Of a DNA stretch of 40,173 bases, positions 8,866 to 20,384 are shown piece after piece (the first letter of the stretch is position 1; every line of letters begins with the position of its first letter). Under the pieces are notes generated by a model that was given only the letters and a program-made list of their open reading frames with translations, ran no database searches and had not been told where the DNA came from. Made by a program: the position numbers and the translations under genes. Origin of the DNA: Rhodospirillaceae bacterium (GTDB lineage Bacteria; Pseudomonadota; Alphaproteobacteria; Rhodospirillales; Rhodospirillaceae); the NCBI GenBank assembly GCA_004297485.1, contig SCTM01000202.1, positions 1-40,173 on the forward strand, in the 5' to 3' direction.

Positions 8866-9030
8866 TCAAGATGTTTCGCCGCGCCGTTGGCGCTTCATGG
8901 TTTCGAACTCCCGCTCGCGGGCTTTCAGTCCGCGCCAGGTGATCACGAACGCGCCGATCAAGCCGACGGCCGCTGCGCCGTAGGCCGGCCACACGAAATC
9001 GGCGTATCCGCCCATGCGCAGATAATCCAT
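8866..9030 (-). CDS. ccmD: Heme exporter protein CcmD
   Basis: Small single-span protein that stabilises the CcmC-CcmE complex for release of holo-CcmE. Starting at ATG 9030 it has 54 residues: a short periplasmic start with GGYADFVWPAYG, the CcmD hallmark, one membrane span, then a basic cytoplasmic tail (RGLKAREREFE). The upstream in-frame ATG at 9087 would overlap the end of ccmC and add unlike residues. Its position between ccmC and ccmE is the canonical order. Confidence 0.9.
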   Translation of the reverse strand: MDYLRMGGYADFVWPAYGAAAVGLIGAFVITWRGLKAREREFETMKRQRRGETS

Positions 9031-9043
9031 CAACGGTTCCACG

Positions 9044-9826
9044 TCATGCCTGCTGTGTTGCGCCGTTGACGGCGGGTTCGGCGGCACGGGCGCGGCGGGC
9101 GTTGCGAATCTTCGCGTTCAGAATCTCGATACGGAGGCGCAACACCAGAATGCAGACGTAATAGGTCATGAAAGCGCCGACCATGAGGAACAGCGGCCAC
9201 AGCATGGCGGCGTTCACCGTGAAGCCGTTCATGGTCAGGATCGACGGTTGATGCAGGGTGTTCCACCAGGTGACGGAGAAATGGATGATGGGCAAGTTCA
9301 CCGAGCCCACCAGTGCCAATACCGCCGCCGCCTTGTCGCCGCGCTCGGAATCCTCGAAGGCATCGGCCAGCGCCAGGTAACCCACGTAGAGGAACAGCAG
9401 GATCAGCATGGAGGTCAGGCGTGCGTCCCACACCCAGTAAGCGCCCCACATGGGCTTGCCCCATAACATGCCGGTGACAAGACACACGGCGGTGAACATG
9501 GCGCCCAAGGGCGCGGAGGCGCGGGCGATGAGATTGGCCATGGGATGGCGCCAGATGAGAAAGCCGGCACTGCCCGCGGCCATGACGCCGTAGATCATGA
9601 GTCCCATCCACGCCGCGGGCACATGGACGTACATGATCCGCGCCGCCTCGCCCTGCTGATAGTCCGCGGGCGATACAATCAGGGCCATGGGCAAGCCGGC
9701 GAAAAACAGCAATGCCATTGCCATGCCCGCCCACGGCAGGATGCCGTTGGCGAGGCCCATGAACACGGTGGGGTTGGCGTACTTGTGCATCTTCCAATTG
9801 TCTGTCGGCGGTACGGGGGTTGTCAC
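9044..9826 (-). CDS. ccmC: Heme transporter/lyase subunit CcmC
   Basis: Six-span membrane protein that loads heme onto CcmE. The WWD-type segment GAYWVWDARLTS and the histidines in the HVPAAW and HFSVTWWNTLHQP loops are seen. It begins with GTG at 9826; an in-frame ATG at 9790 is an alternative and fits many family N-termini equally well. No good ribosome site precedes either. It is the first gene of this ccm run, and ccmA and ccmB lie 6.2 kb away on the same strand. Confidence 0.94.
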   Translation of the reverse strand: MTTPVPPTDNWKMHKYANPTVFMGLANGILPWAGMAMALLFFAGLPMALIVSPADYQQGEAARIMYVHVPAAWMGLMIYGVMAAGSAGFLIWRHPMANLIARASAPLGAMFTAVCLVTGMLWGKPMWGAYWVWDARLTSMLILLFLYVGYLALADAFEDSERGDKAAAVLALVGSVNLPIIHFSVTWWNTLHQPSILTMNGFTVNAAMLWPLFLMVGAFMTYYVCILVLRLRIEILNAKIRNARRARAAEPAVNGATQQA

Positions 9827-10051
9827 TTTCTACGACAACAATCGCCCCGTGGTTTATCCCGGCCGGAAGGCCACGGCCACATGAAACATTGTGAAGCGAC
9901 GGCCTTCCAGCCCGATGTAATCTCAGGAAAATGTACCGCCAAGCCACCGCGTCGCAGAAGACGCCTGTTTTATTGGAAGGGCCGGGGCCTTCGTCGTACG
10001 GCAATGCCGCGCTATCGACGAGTCGAGGGGCGGGGCGGATCAGCGCCTGCC

Positions 10052-10447
10052 TCAGCGGTTGCGGACGGCATCCGCCATGGAAAATAGTGGCTGTTCAAGA
10101 AGCTTCCGGACCGCCGGATCGGCGTCAATGTCGGTCAGGGCGCGCTGCATGCACTTGAGCCACTGATCCCGTTCCGCGGTTCCGATGGCGAAGGGTTGGT
10201 GGGCGCTCATTACGCACCGGTTGTATAGGCGCGGTCCGCCCAGCCATCCGCTCATGAATTCGAACAGCCGTTGACGCATGGGGCTGAGGTCGGCGGCATG
10301 CATGGCGCGGATGGCTGTCGCCTCCGGTTCGCTGTCCATGATGTCGTAGAAGCGGTCCACAAGCCGCCGCACACCGGCTTCTCCGCCGATCATGTCGTAT
10401 GGGTTCTTTTGGGGCGGTTGGCCCGCGGGGGAGGTGTCATCTCTCAT
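10052..10447 (-). CDS. Group II truncated hemoglobin
   Basis: Small globin expected to bind O2 and NO and to act in oxygen or nitric-oxide handling. Starting at ATG 10447 it has 131 residues. The proximal histidine is residue 83 within AHQPFAIG, the B10 tyrosine is residue 34, and the group II tryptophan at G8 is residue 96 in ERDQWLKCM. The open frame extends upstream to 10537, but that part overlaps an FNR-type box and does not look like globin. No ribosome site precedes 10447. Box spacing places the expected transcript start on the A of the ATG, suggesting a leaderless mRNA. Confidence 0.9.
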   Translation of the reverse strand: MRDDTSPAGQPPQKNPYDMIGGEAGVRRLVDRFYDIMDSEPEATAIRAMHAADLSPMRQRLFEFMSGWLGGPRLYNRCVMSAHQPFAIGTAERDQWLKCMQRALTDIDADPAVRKLLEQPLFSMADAVRNR

Positions 10448-10481
10448 GGCGCCAGATTGAGTTCGTGCGTCGGTCAATGCT

Positions 10482-10495
10482 TTGACCTGGATCAA
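10482..10495 (-). promoter_or_regulatory. FNR/FixK-type box upstream of the truncated hemoglobin
   Basis: Read on the minus strand the site is TTGATCCAGGTCAA, matching the FNR/FixK pattern TTGAT-N4-ATCAA with one change. Its centre is 41.5 bases from the A of ATG 10447, the classical distance from a class II activator site to the transcript start. CAATCT at 10459-10454 is a weak -10 candidate. Regulation of a globin by oxygen or NO is biologically reasonable. Confidence 0.7.
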
Positions 10496-10677
10496 TACAC
10501 CCGCGTTGCGATCACCGAAATCAGCCATTGGAACCAATGTCCTACGGATTTCCCGCGCCGCGCGTCATTGGCACACGCCTCGTGTCCTGAAATCGCCCGC
10601 GATTGCCAGCCGGGCAGCGCGGCCGTAGTGTTTCCTTCGGACGTGAAACCCGTCCGTCCCGCTACGGTGCGAAACCC

Positions 10678-11367
10678 ATGAAATTCGATTGGCTACCGGT
10701 CACGCGATTCGAGCAGAACTGCTCGATTCTATGGTGCGAGGCCACGCTCAAGGCCGCCGTCATCGATCCCGGCGGCGACATTGATCAGATCCAGAATTAT
10801 CTGGAGTGGGAGAAACTGGAGCTTGAGGTCGTGCTGGTAACCCACGGCCATATGGATCATGCCGGCGGTGCCGCGGAACTTGCCGCCGCGACGGGAGCGC
10901 GAATCGAGGGTCCCCACCGGAACGACGAACATCTGATCCGGCGCCTTCCCGAAGCGGGCAAGCGCTACGGTCTTCGCGCTCAGGATTTCACGCCGGATCG
11001 CTGGCTGAAAGATGGAGATCGCGTCAGCTTTGGCGAAGAGACGATCGATGTGCTCCATTGCCCAGGACACACTAAAGGGCACCTCGCTTATTTTCATGAG
11101 GCGCGCCGATATGCTTTCGTCGGCGACATACTGTTCCGACACGCCATCGGCGCGTGGGAGCATGCCGACGGCAATCTTCCCCAGCTCCTGGACTCGATTC
11201 GTTCCAAGCTATTCCGGTTGGGCGACGATGTCGGCTTCCTGCCTGGCCATGGTGAAACATCGACCTTCGGCCACGAACGGAGCGCTAACCCCTTTGTCGG
11301 CGACGAGGCAATGGCAAAATGGCGGGCCCGGTTTCAACGCAATGATGAGACGGCGCCGCAAGGATAA
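10678..11367 (+). CDS. MBL-fold metallo-hydrolase, glyoxalase II-like (first paralogue)
   Basis: Metallo-beta-lactamase-fold hydrolase. The metal motif HGHMDH spans residues 56-61, with further ligand regions at CPGHTKGH, FVGDILF and PGHGETSTFG. The N-terminus (VTRFEQNCSILWC) and the ending HERSANPF match the YcbL-like subgroup related to glyoxalase II; a thioester substrate is likely but not shown. I start at ATG 10678, where protein similarity begins. It lies divergent from the hemoglobin gene. A second copy of the family is at 26375-27109. Confidence 0.88.
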   Translation: MKFDWLPVTRFEQNCSILWCEATLKAAVIDPGGDIDQIQNYLEWEKLELEVVLVTHGHMDHAGGAAELAAATGARIEGPHRNDEHLIRRLPEAGKRYGLRAQDFTPDRWLKDGDRVSFGEETIDVLHCPGHTKGHLAYFHEARRYAFVGDILFRHAIGAWEHADGNLPQLLDSIRSKLFRLGDDVGFLPGHGETSTFGHERSANPFVGDEAMAKWRARFQRNDETAPQG

Positions 11368-11428
11368 CCGGCTGGCCTTCAGACATTTTGCGATAACGCG
11401 TGCGGCTTTCGCCGTCTTACCGCGCACG

Positions 11429-11453
11429 AGCCGGCAACGGCTTAGTTTTAGTT
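11429..11453 (+). terminator. Candidate terminator after the first MBL-fold gene
   Basis: A 5-bp stem (AGCCG at 11429-11433 with CGGCT at 11438-11442) closes a GCAA tetraloop and is followed by a T-rich run (TAGTTTTAGTT). The stem is short, so efficiency is uncertain. It lies between two convergent genes. Confidence 0.4.
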
Positions 11454-11489
11454 AGAGAAAGACCTGCTTCAACAGGAAACGATCAAGCG

Positions 11490-14138
11490 CTAACCTGCGC
11501 TGTCTGGTCGTTTCCCCATTGCCCCGCGAATGGCGTTGGCCAGTTCGTCATTCGAGTAGGGCTTCGACAGCAGAAGGACATCGGCGGGCAGTGTGACCTT
11601 TCCCGACGCGGTGGATTCCGTATAGCCGGAGGTCAGGAGCACATGTGTCGCGGGCCAGCGGCGGCGAACCTCGCTGATCAAATCCGCTCCGTTCATGGGC
11701 CCCGGCATGATGACGTCGGAAAACACCAAGTCGAAATGTGTCGTGTTCTTGAGCATCTTGATCGCATCAAGGGCATTGCCGACGGCAACCACGGCATAGC
11801 CGAGGCGCGCCAATTTGTCGCCAACACTCCGGCGTACAAGCGGGTCGTCTTCCACCAACAAAATTTTTCCGGATCCTGATGGCGCGGCGGCAACGACGAC
11901 GGACGGATTGTCCGACGAGCCAGACTGGTCCAGCGCGGGAAGATAAATTTTCACAACCGTCCCCAACCCGACTTCGCTGTATATCCTGGCATGTCCACCG
12001 CTTTGCTTCACGAAGCCGTAGACCATGCTGAGGCCAAGCCCTCGGCCCTTACCGACTTCCTTGGTCGTGAAAAACGGCACGAAAGCTCGTTCCAGAACCT
12101 CCGGCGCCATGCCGGCGCCGGTGTCCGTGATCGCGATCATGACATAGCTTCCCTGCTGGGCATCGAGGTGCTCCGCGACATACTCGGCGTCGAGGGCCTT
12201 CAGCGAGGTTTCGATGGTCAGAGTCCCGCTCTCCGGCATGGCGTCGCGTGCATTGAGCGCGAGATTGAGAATCGTGGTTCTCAGCCGGCTCGGATCGACG
12301 TAAACCGCCGGCAGCGACTCCGCCTTGTGGATCTTGATCTCGACATGTGCCGGTAATGTACTGCGCAGCAACTTCGCCAACGTGTCGAGCAGTGCGTTGA
12401 CGTCGACGGCTTCCGGCTGCAGCTCTTGTTTGCGCGCGAATGCCATGAGTTGCGCCACTAGTCCGGCGCCGCGATCCGCCGCTTCCAGCACGATCTCAGC
12501 TTGGCTTTGCAGCGAAGAATTATCCTTTAGTCCGTCGCGCAGATCTTCGGCGTTGGATATGATGGCCGTCAAAAGATTGTTAAAGTCGTGCGCGATTCCA
12601 CCGGTAAGCTGGCCGACGCTTTCCATGCGATGCGCATCCACCATCATCTCCTCGCGCCGACGCAGGTCGGTGATGTCCTCAATAATTGCGATCGCATGTG
12701 TGATCTCGCCGTTCTGGCCAATGATCATGGAGCTTTTGACGCTGGCCAGAAAAGAAGTGCCGTCATTTCGCTTCATCGGCACTTCCGCGCGCCGGGGTCG
12801 TTTTAAGTCCTCGGGATTAGCCACGCGCTCCATGAGGCGAAATGCGGTGTTGGCATCATAAAAAGACAGAGCCCTGCGACCGATGATTTCATCTGTGGTG
12901 GAGCGAATCAGCGCGGCGAAGGCCGGGTTCGTATAAATAACCGGATAGTCGGGGGCTTTTGTCTCGACGATGAGAGCGCCCTGATTAATATTCTCCAACG
13001 CCCGGTCGCGCAGTTGTAGGCGGGCCATGGTTTGCTGAAGCTCCGTGGCGGAGCGTGCTCGGATGATGGCGGCAGCGATCAGTTCGCCCAGCGCCTTGAG
13101 TGTATCGATCTCGACCCAGGTCCACGCGCGACGGGGTGCGTGGGCATCGTTAAACGCGAGACTGCCGTACGGGCGGTGGTCTATAGCCATCGTGTAACTG
13201 AGGTTCGATAACAACCCCATATTCAAGAGGTGCGTCTTGCCTGGTTCCGGGTAATCCTCGGCGTAGCTTTGAACCGGCTCGCCATTGGCGATCTTCGCCA
13301 TTTGCTCCGGAGAATAATAATCCGTGAGTTCAACGCCGGCCTCGGAGAATTGATCGGCCAAAGGCCTCAGTTCCGGCTTGTGCCATTCATAACCCGGCAT
13401 GACCAATATCCGTTTGTCGTCCGAAAGGACAAGTCGCGTCAGCGTCACCCGGTCGACGCCGATGGCCGGGCCGATCGACGCCAGCACTGCGGCGATCGCC
13501 GCATCGTGATCGTGCGCGTTCAGAAGCGAAGCGGCGGCCTTGGTCAACACTCTGAGGATGGTGTCGTGCCGGTGTAAGCCGGCCATCGCCGCTGCACGTT
13601 GCCGTAGAGTCTTCGTAAGAAAGCCGGCGACGACCAGGGTCACTATGGTGAGTGCCGTTAGCGTACCTGCGCGCACCCACAGTGATCGACGCCAGCCGGC
13701 GAGTATGTCGACCAGGGGGATCGCGGCATTCACCGCGAATCCATTCCGAATTTCACTGATGACAAGATACGACTGTAAAGCATCTGCTGGCGCGACGCCG
13801 GCAAAGACGGCTCCATCGCGATCGAACCAGATGCGCGCGGTTGGATAACGCGACTTCGCATGCCAGATCGCGCCGGCACGATCCATGAGCTTCCGGTCTT
13901 CGGATTCTCGGTCGGTGCCTTCGATTAGGGCTTCACTATCGGCGAGTATTTCTACGCTAAGCCCGAGCTGGCTGCGGGCGCGGTCCAACACTGCGCCGCG
14001 CTCCAGCATCGAGAATGCGATGACCACGACCCATATGCAGAGCAACAGCCCAGCAACCGGTATGAAGACCAGCCGGTCTACATGAACCGGGTCCCCGGGC
14101 CTGTCGTGCATGGCGGGTGTCGTATTCAGAGCATTCAC
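11490..14138 (-). CDS. Hybrid sensor histidine kinase with GAF, PAS and receiver domains
   Basis: Membrane-bound two-component kinase of 882 residues. Order: membrane span about 24-44, a roughly 105-residue periplasmic sensor part, second span about 152-175, GAF-like domain about 200-365, PAS domain about 375-490, HisKA domain with phospho-accepting histidine 517 (GGIAHDFNNLL), HATPase domain with N, G1 and G2 boxes (NLALNARDAM, DTGAGM, GRGLGLSMVYG), and a C-terminal receiver with aspartate 808 (FSDVIMPG). No separate response regulator or output domain lies nearby, so a partner must be elsewhere. Translation likely starts at GTG 14138 behind GGAGG; ATG 14111 is an alternative. Confidence 0.9.
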   Translation of the reverse strand: MNALNTTPAMHDRPGDPVHVDRLVFIPVAGLLLCIWVVVIAFSMLERGAVLDRARSQLGLSVEILADSEALIEGTDRESEDRKLMDRAGAIWHAKSRYPTARIWFDRDGAVFAGVAPADALQSYLVISEIRNGFAVNAAIPLVDILAGWRRSLWVRAGTLTALTIVTLVVAGFLTKTLRQRAAAMAGLHRHDTILRVLTKAAASLLNAHDHDAAIAAVLASIGPAIGVDRVTLTRLVLSDDKRILVMPGYEWHKPELRPLADQFSEAGVELTDYYSPEQMAKIANGEPVQSYAEDYPEPGKTHLLNMGLLSNLSYTMAIDHRPYGSLAFNDAHAPRRAWTWVEIDTLKALGELIAAAIIRARSATELQQTMARLQLRDRALENINQGALIVETKAPDYPVIYTNPAFAALIRSTTDEIIGRRALSFYDANTAFRLMERVANPEDLKRPRRAEVPMKRNDGTSFLASVKSSMIIGQNGEITHAIAIIEDITDLRRREEMMVDAHRMESVGQLTGGIAHDFNNLLTAIISNAEDLRDGLKDNSSLQSQAEIVLEAADRGAGLVAQLMAFARKQELQPEAVDVNALLDTLAKLLRSTLPAHVEIKIHKAESLPAVYVDPSRLRTTILNLALNARDAMPESGTLTIETSLKALDAEYVAEHLDAQQGSYVMIAITDTGAGMAPEVLERAFVPFFTTKEVGKGRGLGLSMVYGFVKQSGGHARIYSEVGLGTVVKIYLPALDQSGSSDNPSVVVAAAPSGSGKILLVEDDPLVRRSVGDKLARLGYAVVAVGNALDAIKMLKNTTHFDLVFSDVIMPGPMNGADLISEVRRRWPATHVLLTSGYTESTASGKVTLPADVLLLSKPYSNDELANAIRGAMGKRPDSAG

Positions 14139-14242
14139 CCCCCTCCGGACGAACCTCGACTACATCGTCAGGATATCAAGCTGGGGCGGTAAGATCAAAC
14201 AATCGCGGCAACTCACCTTCGGGCCATCCACCCGCTGTTCGC

Positions 14243-15385
14243 CTATTTATTGGTGGCGTGCTTGTCGAAGGCGCGCTGGGTGCCCTCCATCATGGCGCCG
14301 AGGAAGAACTCGCGTTGCTCCCGCAGCCAGTCGTAGGACTTCGCGCGGTTGACGTTGTCGCCATTGATCTCCGGCAGGACGTAACGCATCAACATTTCCA
14401 GTGACCGGTTGCGATGATCGGTTCGCGCCCAATTCCGCTCGAACAAAAGCAGACAGCCGAAATCCGGCACCTTTGTTTCAAGGCGTCGGATTTGCGCAAT
14501 CGCATCCTCCACCGTTCCAACCACGGCATCGCCGCGCTCGACCAGTTGCTCGATGGTCAGATGCCCCGGAGAGTCGGGAATGTGCGCGGTTTGGTTATGG
14601 ATATACCGGCGATAGGTCTCATAGCCTTCGCGGACCTCGGCGTAGGCCTGTTCGCGCGTCTCGGCGATGTGCATGTCGGTGGCGCACCGGAGAGAGGCGG
14701 CGTCCATGGTGTGGCCGTATTTCGTGGCCGCATCCTGCGCGATTTTCCAGTTGGTCGAAAGCGCATCGAATCCGCCAAAGAGCGTCGCGGCAAGACACAG
14801 CATTCCCGCGCCATACTTCGCGGCCAGGACCCCGCCGTTGGGCGACATGGCGCTGGCGACGCAAAGCTCAAGCGGGTCGCTGCATGGCAGCACCTGGCAA
14901 TGGGCGTCCTGCAACCGATACCAGCTGGTTGTCTCGCTCACCCATTCCCCGCGCAGAAGACGGGTGATCACGCCAAGGGCCTGGTCAAGCTTGTCGCGGG
15001 ACTCCCGGGCATCGAGGCCGATCATGTGTGCATCGCTGGTCAGCAGTCCCGGCCCCGCGCCAAAGATCAGCCGCCCGCGCGTCAGATGATCGAGCTGTGC
15101 GATGCGGTTCGCGGCCATCAGCGGATTATGGTAGGGCAGCGACATGACGCCGGTTCCCAGCCGCATGCGCTTTGTCCTTTGCGCGGCGGCGGCGATCATC
15201 AACTCGGGCGATGGGCTATTCTCGAACCCGCCCGAATGATGCTCACCATACCAGAGCTCGGCGATGCCCAGCTCGTCGGCGAACTGCGCAAGCTGCAGGT
15301 CCCGCTCGTAACAGAGACTTGTGTTCTCGTTGAGCGCATGAAACGGCGCCACGAACAAACCAAGGCGAAGTTTGGTTTTGCGCAA
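14243..15385 (-). CDS. LLM class flavin-dependent oxidoreductase
   Basis: Bacterial-luciferase-like monooxygenase using reduced flavin. The TIM-barrel start (KLRLGLFVAPFHALNE), the WYGEHHSGGFENSPSPE segment and LGTGVMSLPYHNPL are typical of the luciferase alpha-subunit-like group. Length of 380 residues is usual. The start is a TTG preceded by GGGAGGAG five bases upstream. The natural substrate cannot be inferred. It follows mscL on the same strand with a 98-base gap and precedes the hybrid kinase by about 100 bases. Confidence 0.87.
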   Translation of the reverse strand: MRKTKLRLGLFVAPFHALNENTSLCYERDLQLAQFADELGIAELWYGEHHSGGFENSPSPELMIAAAAQRTKRMRLGTGVMSLPYHNPLMAANRIAQLDHLTRGRLIFGAGPGLLTSDAHMIGLDARESRDKLDQALGVITRLLRGEWVSETTSWYRLQDAHCQVLPCSDPLELCVASAMSPNGGVLAAKYGAGMLCLAATLFGGFDALSTNWKIAQDAATKYGHTMDAASLRCATDMHIAETREQAYAEVREGYETYRRYIHNQTAHIPDSPGHLTIEQLVERGDAVVGTVEDAIAQIRRLETKVPDFGCLLLFERNWARTDHRNRSLEMLMRYVLPEINGDNVNRAKSYDWLREQREFFLGAMMEGTQRAFDKHATNK

Positions 15386-15483
15386 AGACTCCTCCCGCGG
15401 AGATCCGGAGTAACAGGCCGGTCAACAATGTATCATTTCGGTTATTGGAACTACGGTAAAGGCGCCCCGCGTGCGTCAGGGCT

Positions 15484-15909
15484 TTAGAGTTGCGATGTGC
15501 AGTGCGGGCAGCGCGTCGCCTTGACGGGAATCGGTGTGTAGCAATAGCCGCATTCTTTCGTGACCACCGCGGGTGCCGGTTTGGGCATGAAGCGGTTGAC
15601 CTGCTTCACCAGGAGGAAGATGGCGAAGGCGACAATGAGGAAATCGATGATCGTGTTGATAAAGAGACCGACGTTGATCGTTGCCGCGCCGGCCGCTTTT
15701 GCTTCGGCCACTGTCTTGTAGGACTGGTGCGACAGGGTGATGAAGATGTTGGAGAAATCCACGCCGCCGAGGAGCAAGCCCAAGGGTGGCATCAGAACAT
15801 CGTTCACGAATGATGTGACGATTTTTCCAAAGGCGCCGCCGATGATGACGCCGACGGCAAGATCGACCACATTCCCGCGCGCGGCAAAATCCCGGAATTC
15901 CTTGAGCAT
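15484..15909 (-). CDS. mscL: Large-conductance mechanosensitive channel MscL
   Basis: Inner-membrane channel that opens under membrane tension to release solutes in hypo-osmotic shock. The N-terminus ([27 protein letters not shown]) is the conserved S1/TM1 part, and TM2 lies near 80-103. After TM2 the chain ends in two CxxC pairs (CGYC and CPHC), a zinc-ribbon-like tail in place of the coiled helix of E. coli MscL. GGAGGAG lies about seven bases before the ATG. At 141 residues its length is normal for this tailed form. Confidence 0.95.
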   Translation of the reverse strand: MLKEFRDFAARGNVVDLAVGVIIGGAFGKIVTSFVNDVLMPPLGLLLGGVDFSNIFITLSHQSYKTVAEAKAAGAATINVGLFINTIIDFLIVAFAIFLLVKQVNRFMPKPAPAVVTKECGYCYTPIPVKATRCPHCTSQL

Positions 15910-15979
15910 GATCTTCTCCTCCGACCTGAGACCGTGATGTGGCGCCTATCTTAGGCATCCGCCGAGATGGAGGCCATCG

Positions 15980-16657
15980 CTACTGCGCTGCCTGACGTAA
16001 CGCGACGGCGGCGGCCAGCGGTGCGAGGGTCAGCGCGAGGATGAAAAATCCCGCGAGCACCAGCAACGGCGGCTTGATCGCAAGGCCGGTGATGCCTGCT
16101 TCCACGGCGGCGGTGCCGAAGATCAGTACCGGCACGTAAAGCGGTAGCACGAGCAGCGACAGCAATACGCCGCCGCGCCGCGCGCCGAGGACGAGGCTCG
16201 CGCCGACTGTGCCCAAGAGACTCAACGTTGGTGTGCCGAGCGCAAGCGCCGCGATGAGTGGCACGTAGCCTTCCGCCGGTAAGTGCAGTGTGGGTGCCAG
16301 CAGGGGCGCGACCACGATCAAGGGAATGCCCGTTGTGGTCCAATGGGCCACGGCTTTGGCGAGAACGATGAGGGGTAGGGGTTCGCCGCAGAGCAGCAGC
16401 TGGTCCAGAGTACCGTCCTCGAAATCGGCGGCGAACATGCCTTCCAACGACAACAGCGCCGCCAGCAGCGCGGTCACCCACAGCACGCCGCCGGCAATGC
16501 GCGCCAGCACGCCCGCCTCCGGTCCGACGCCGAAGGGAAACAGCACCGCGGCGATGGCGAAGAACGCCACGGCAATGAGACTGTCGCCGCGCTGGCGCAT
16601 GGCGAGGCGGAGATCCCGCGTGAACACCACGGTGAAAGCTGTGAATGTGCCGGTCAC
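15980..16657 (-). CDS. ccmB: Heme exporter membrane subunit CcmB
   Basis: Membrane partner of the CcmA ATPase; CcmAB drives release of holo-CcmE from CcmC. The protein has six hydrophobic spans, starts with FTRDLRLAMRQRGDSL and contains LEGMFAADFEDGTLDQLLL and PLLVLAGFFILALTLAP, all family-typical. The start is GTG at 16657, overlapping the ccmA stop by four bases (GTGA). Length of 225 residues is standard. It stands apart from ccmC by 6.2 kb. Confidence 0.95.
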   Translation of the reverse strand: MTGTFTAFTVVFTRDLRLAMRQRGDSLIAVAFFAIAAVLFPFGVGPEAGVLARIAGGVLWVTALLAALLSLEGMFAADFEDGTLDQLLLCGEPLPLIVLAKAVAHWTTTGIPLIVVAPLLAPTLHLPAEGYVPLIAALALGTPTLSLLGTVGASLVLGARRGGVLLSLLVLPLYVPVLIFGTAAVEAGITGLAIKPPLLVLAGFFILALTLAPLAAAVALRQAAQ

Positions 16658-17328
16658 GCCGCGTCGCTCCAGTGGGGCGCGGGCGTGGCGGTGAAGCGGC
16701 CCAGGTCGAGAGCTACCGCATCGGTCGTGGGCGCGGTGCCGTGGCTGGCGACCACCACCATGCCGCCCTTGGTCCGATGATCGGCAATCACCGCCGACAA
16801 GGTGGCGAAGGCCTCTTCGTCCAGGGCATTTGTGGGCTCGTCCAGAAGCCAGAGCGGGGCGGGCACCACCAAAAGCCGGGCCAGGGCGAGGCGATGGCGC
16901 TGGCCCGCCGACAAAACCCGGCCCGGTAGATCGGCAAGGCGGCCAAGGCCAAAGCGGTGCAAGGCATTCTGGATCGCCGCTTCCGGGGCGCCGCCCTGAA
17001 GATTGGCCGCGAAAGTGAGATTTTCCGCCACGGTCAGGCCCGACTTCACCCCGTCCTGATGTCCCACCAGCCGGGTGCGGATACCGTGGGCTTCCGGGTC
17101 ATGGTCGATGGGAATGCCGTCCCAGGACAAAATGCCCGTCGAGAGGTTTGCCAGTCCGGCCATGAGCCGCAGAAGCGTGGTTTTGCCGCTGCCGTTGGCG
17201 CCCCTGAGGACCAGAACCTGGCCGGAGCCGACGGCAAAATCGAGCCCCGCGAAAACGCTGTGCCCGCCCCGGCGACATGCCAAGCCGGTGCCGGAAAACG
17301 TCGTTGGTTCAAACCCCTCTGCGCCCAT
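16654..17328 (-). CDS. ccmA: Heme exporter ATP-binding subunit CcmA
   Basis: ABC ATPase of the cytochrome c maturation system. Walker A is GANGSGKTT (about residues 43-51), the signature is LSAGQRHRLALARL and Walker B ends in LWLLDEPTNALD. I prefer ATG 17328; the frame reaches GTG 17370 but the added residues are not family-like. It is transcribed away from acnA, with about 230 bases between the two starts, an arrangement I recall from several alphaproteobacteria. Confidence 0.94.
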   Translation of the reverse strand: MGAEGFEPTTFSGTGLACRRGGHSVFAGLDFAVGSGQVLVLRGANGSGKTTLLRLMAGLANLSTGILSWDGIPIDHDPEAHGIRTRLVGHQDGVKSGLTVAENLTFAANLQGGAPEAAIQNALHRFGLGRLADLPGRVLSAGQRHRLALARLLVVPAPLWLLDEPTNALDEEAFATLSAVIADHRTKGGMVVVASHGTAPTTDAVALDLGRFTATPAPHWSDAA

Positions 17329-17559
17329 GCCCGGACCATAGCAGAGGCCGCGTATGGGGAAAGGCATCACGATGCCCGGCCGCAGCGGTCATGAAACTTC
17401 TTTTGCGACAAGGGCTTGGTCTCAAATTGCGGTACGGCGACCCTGGACTCTGACGGTCCGGATGTGGATGATGGGCCCCATCGGGCATGGGGCACGTATG
17501 CCTGTCACATCACAATCCGGGTCACGTTAGTATCGAGTGGCTCTTATTAGGAGTTAGCT

Positions 17560-20250
<2,691 letters not shown>

Positions 20251-20273
20251 ACACGCCCTTATCGGCAAGGCGG

Positions 20274-20308
20274 AACCCCGCGTCGGAAACGATGCGGGGT
20301 TTTTCTTT
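20274..20308 (+). terminator. Rho-independent terminator of acnA
   Basis: A perfect 8-bp stem pairs 20274-20281 (AACCCCGC) with 20294-20301 (GCGGGGTT) across a 12-base loop and runs into TTCTTT. It begins 24 bases after the acnA stop codon. Confidence 0.85.
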
Positions 20309-20384
20309 GTCCATCACGCAATGATCCAATTGTTCCGGCGCCACGTAAATTGCAGAGGCGACGTCAATCCCGGATAACACCGCC

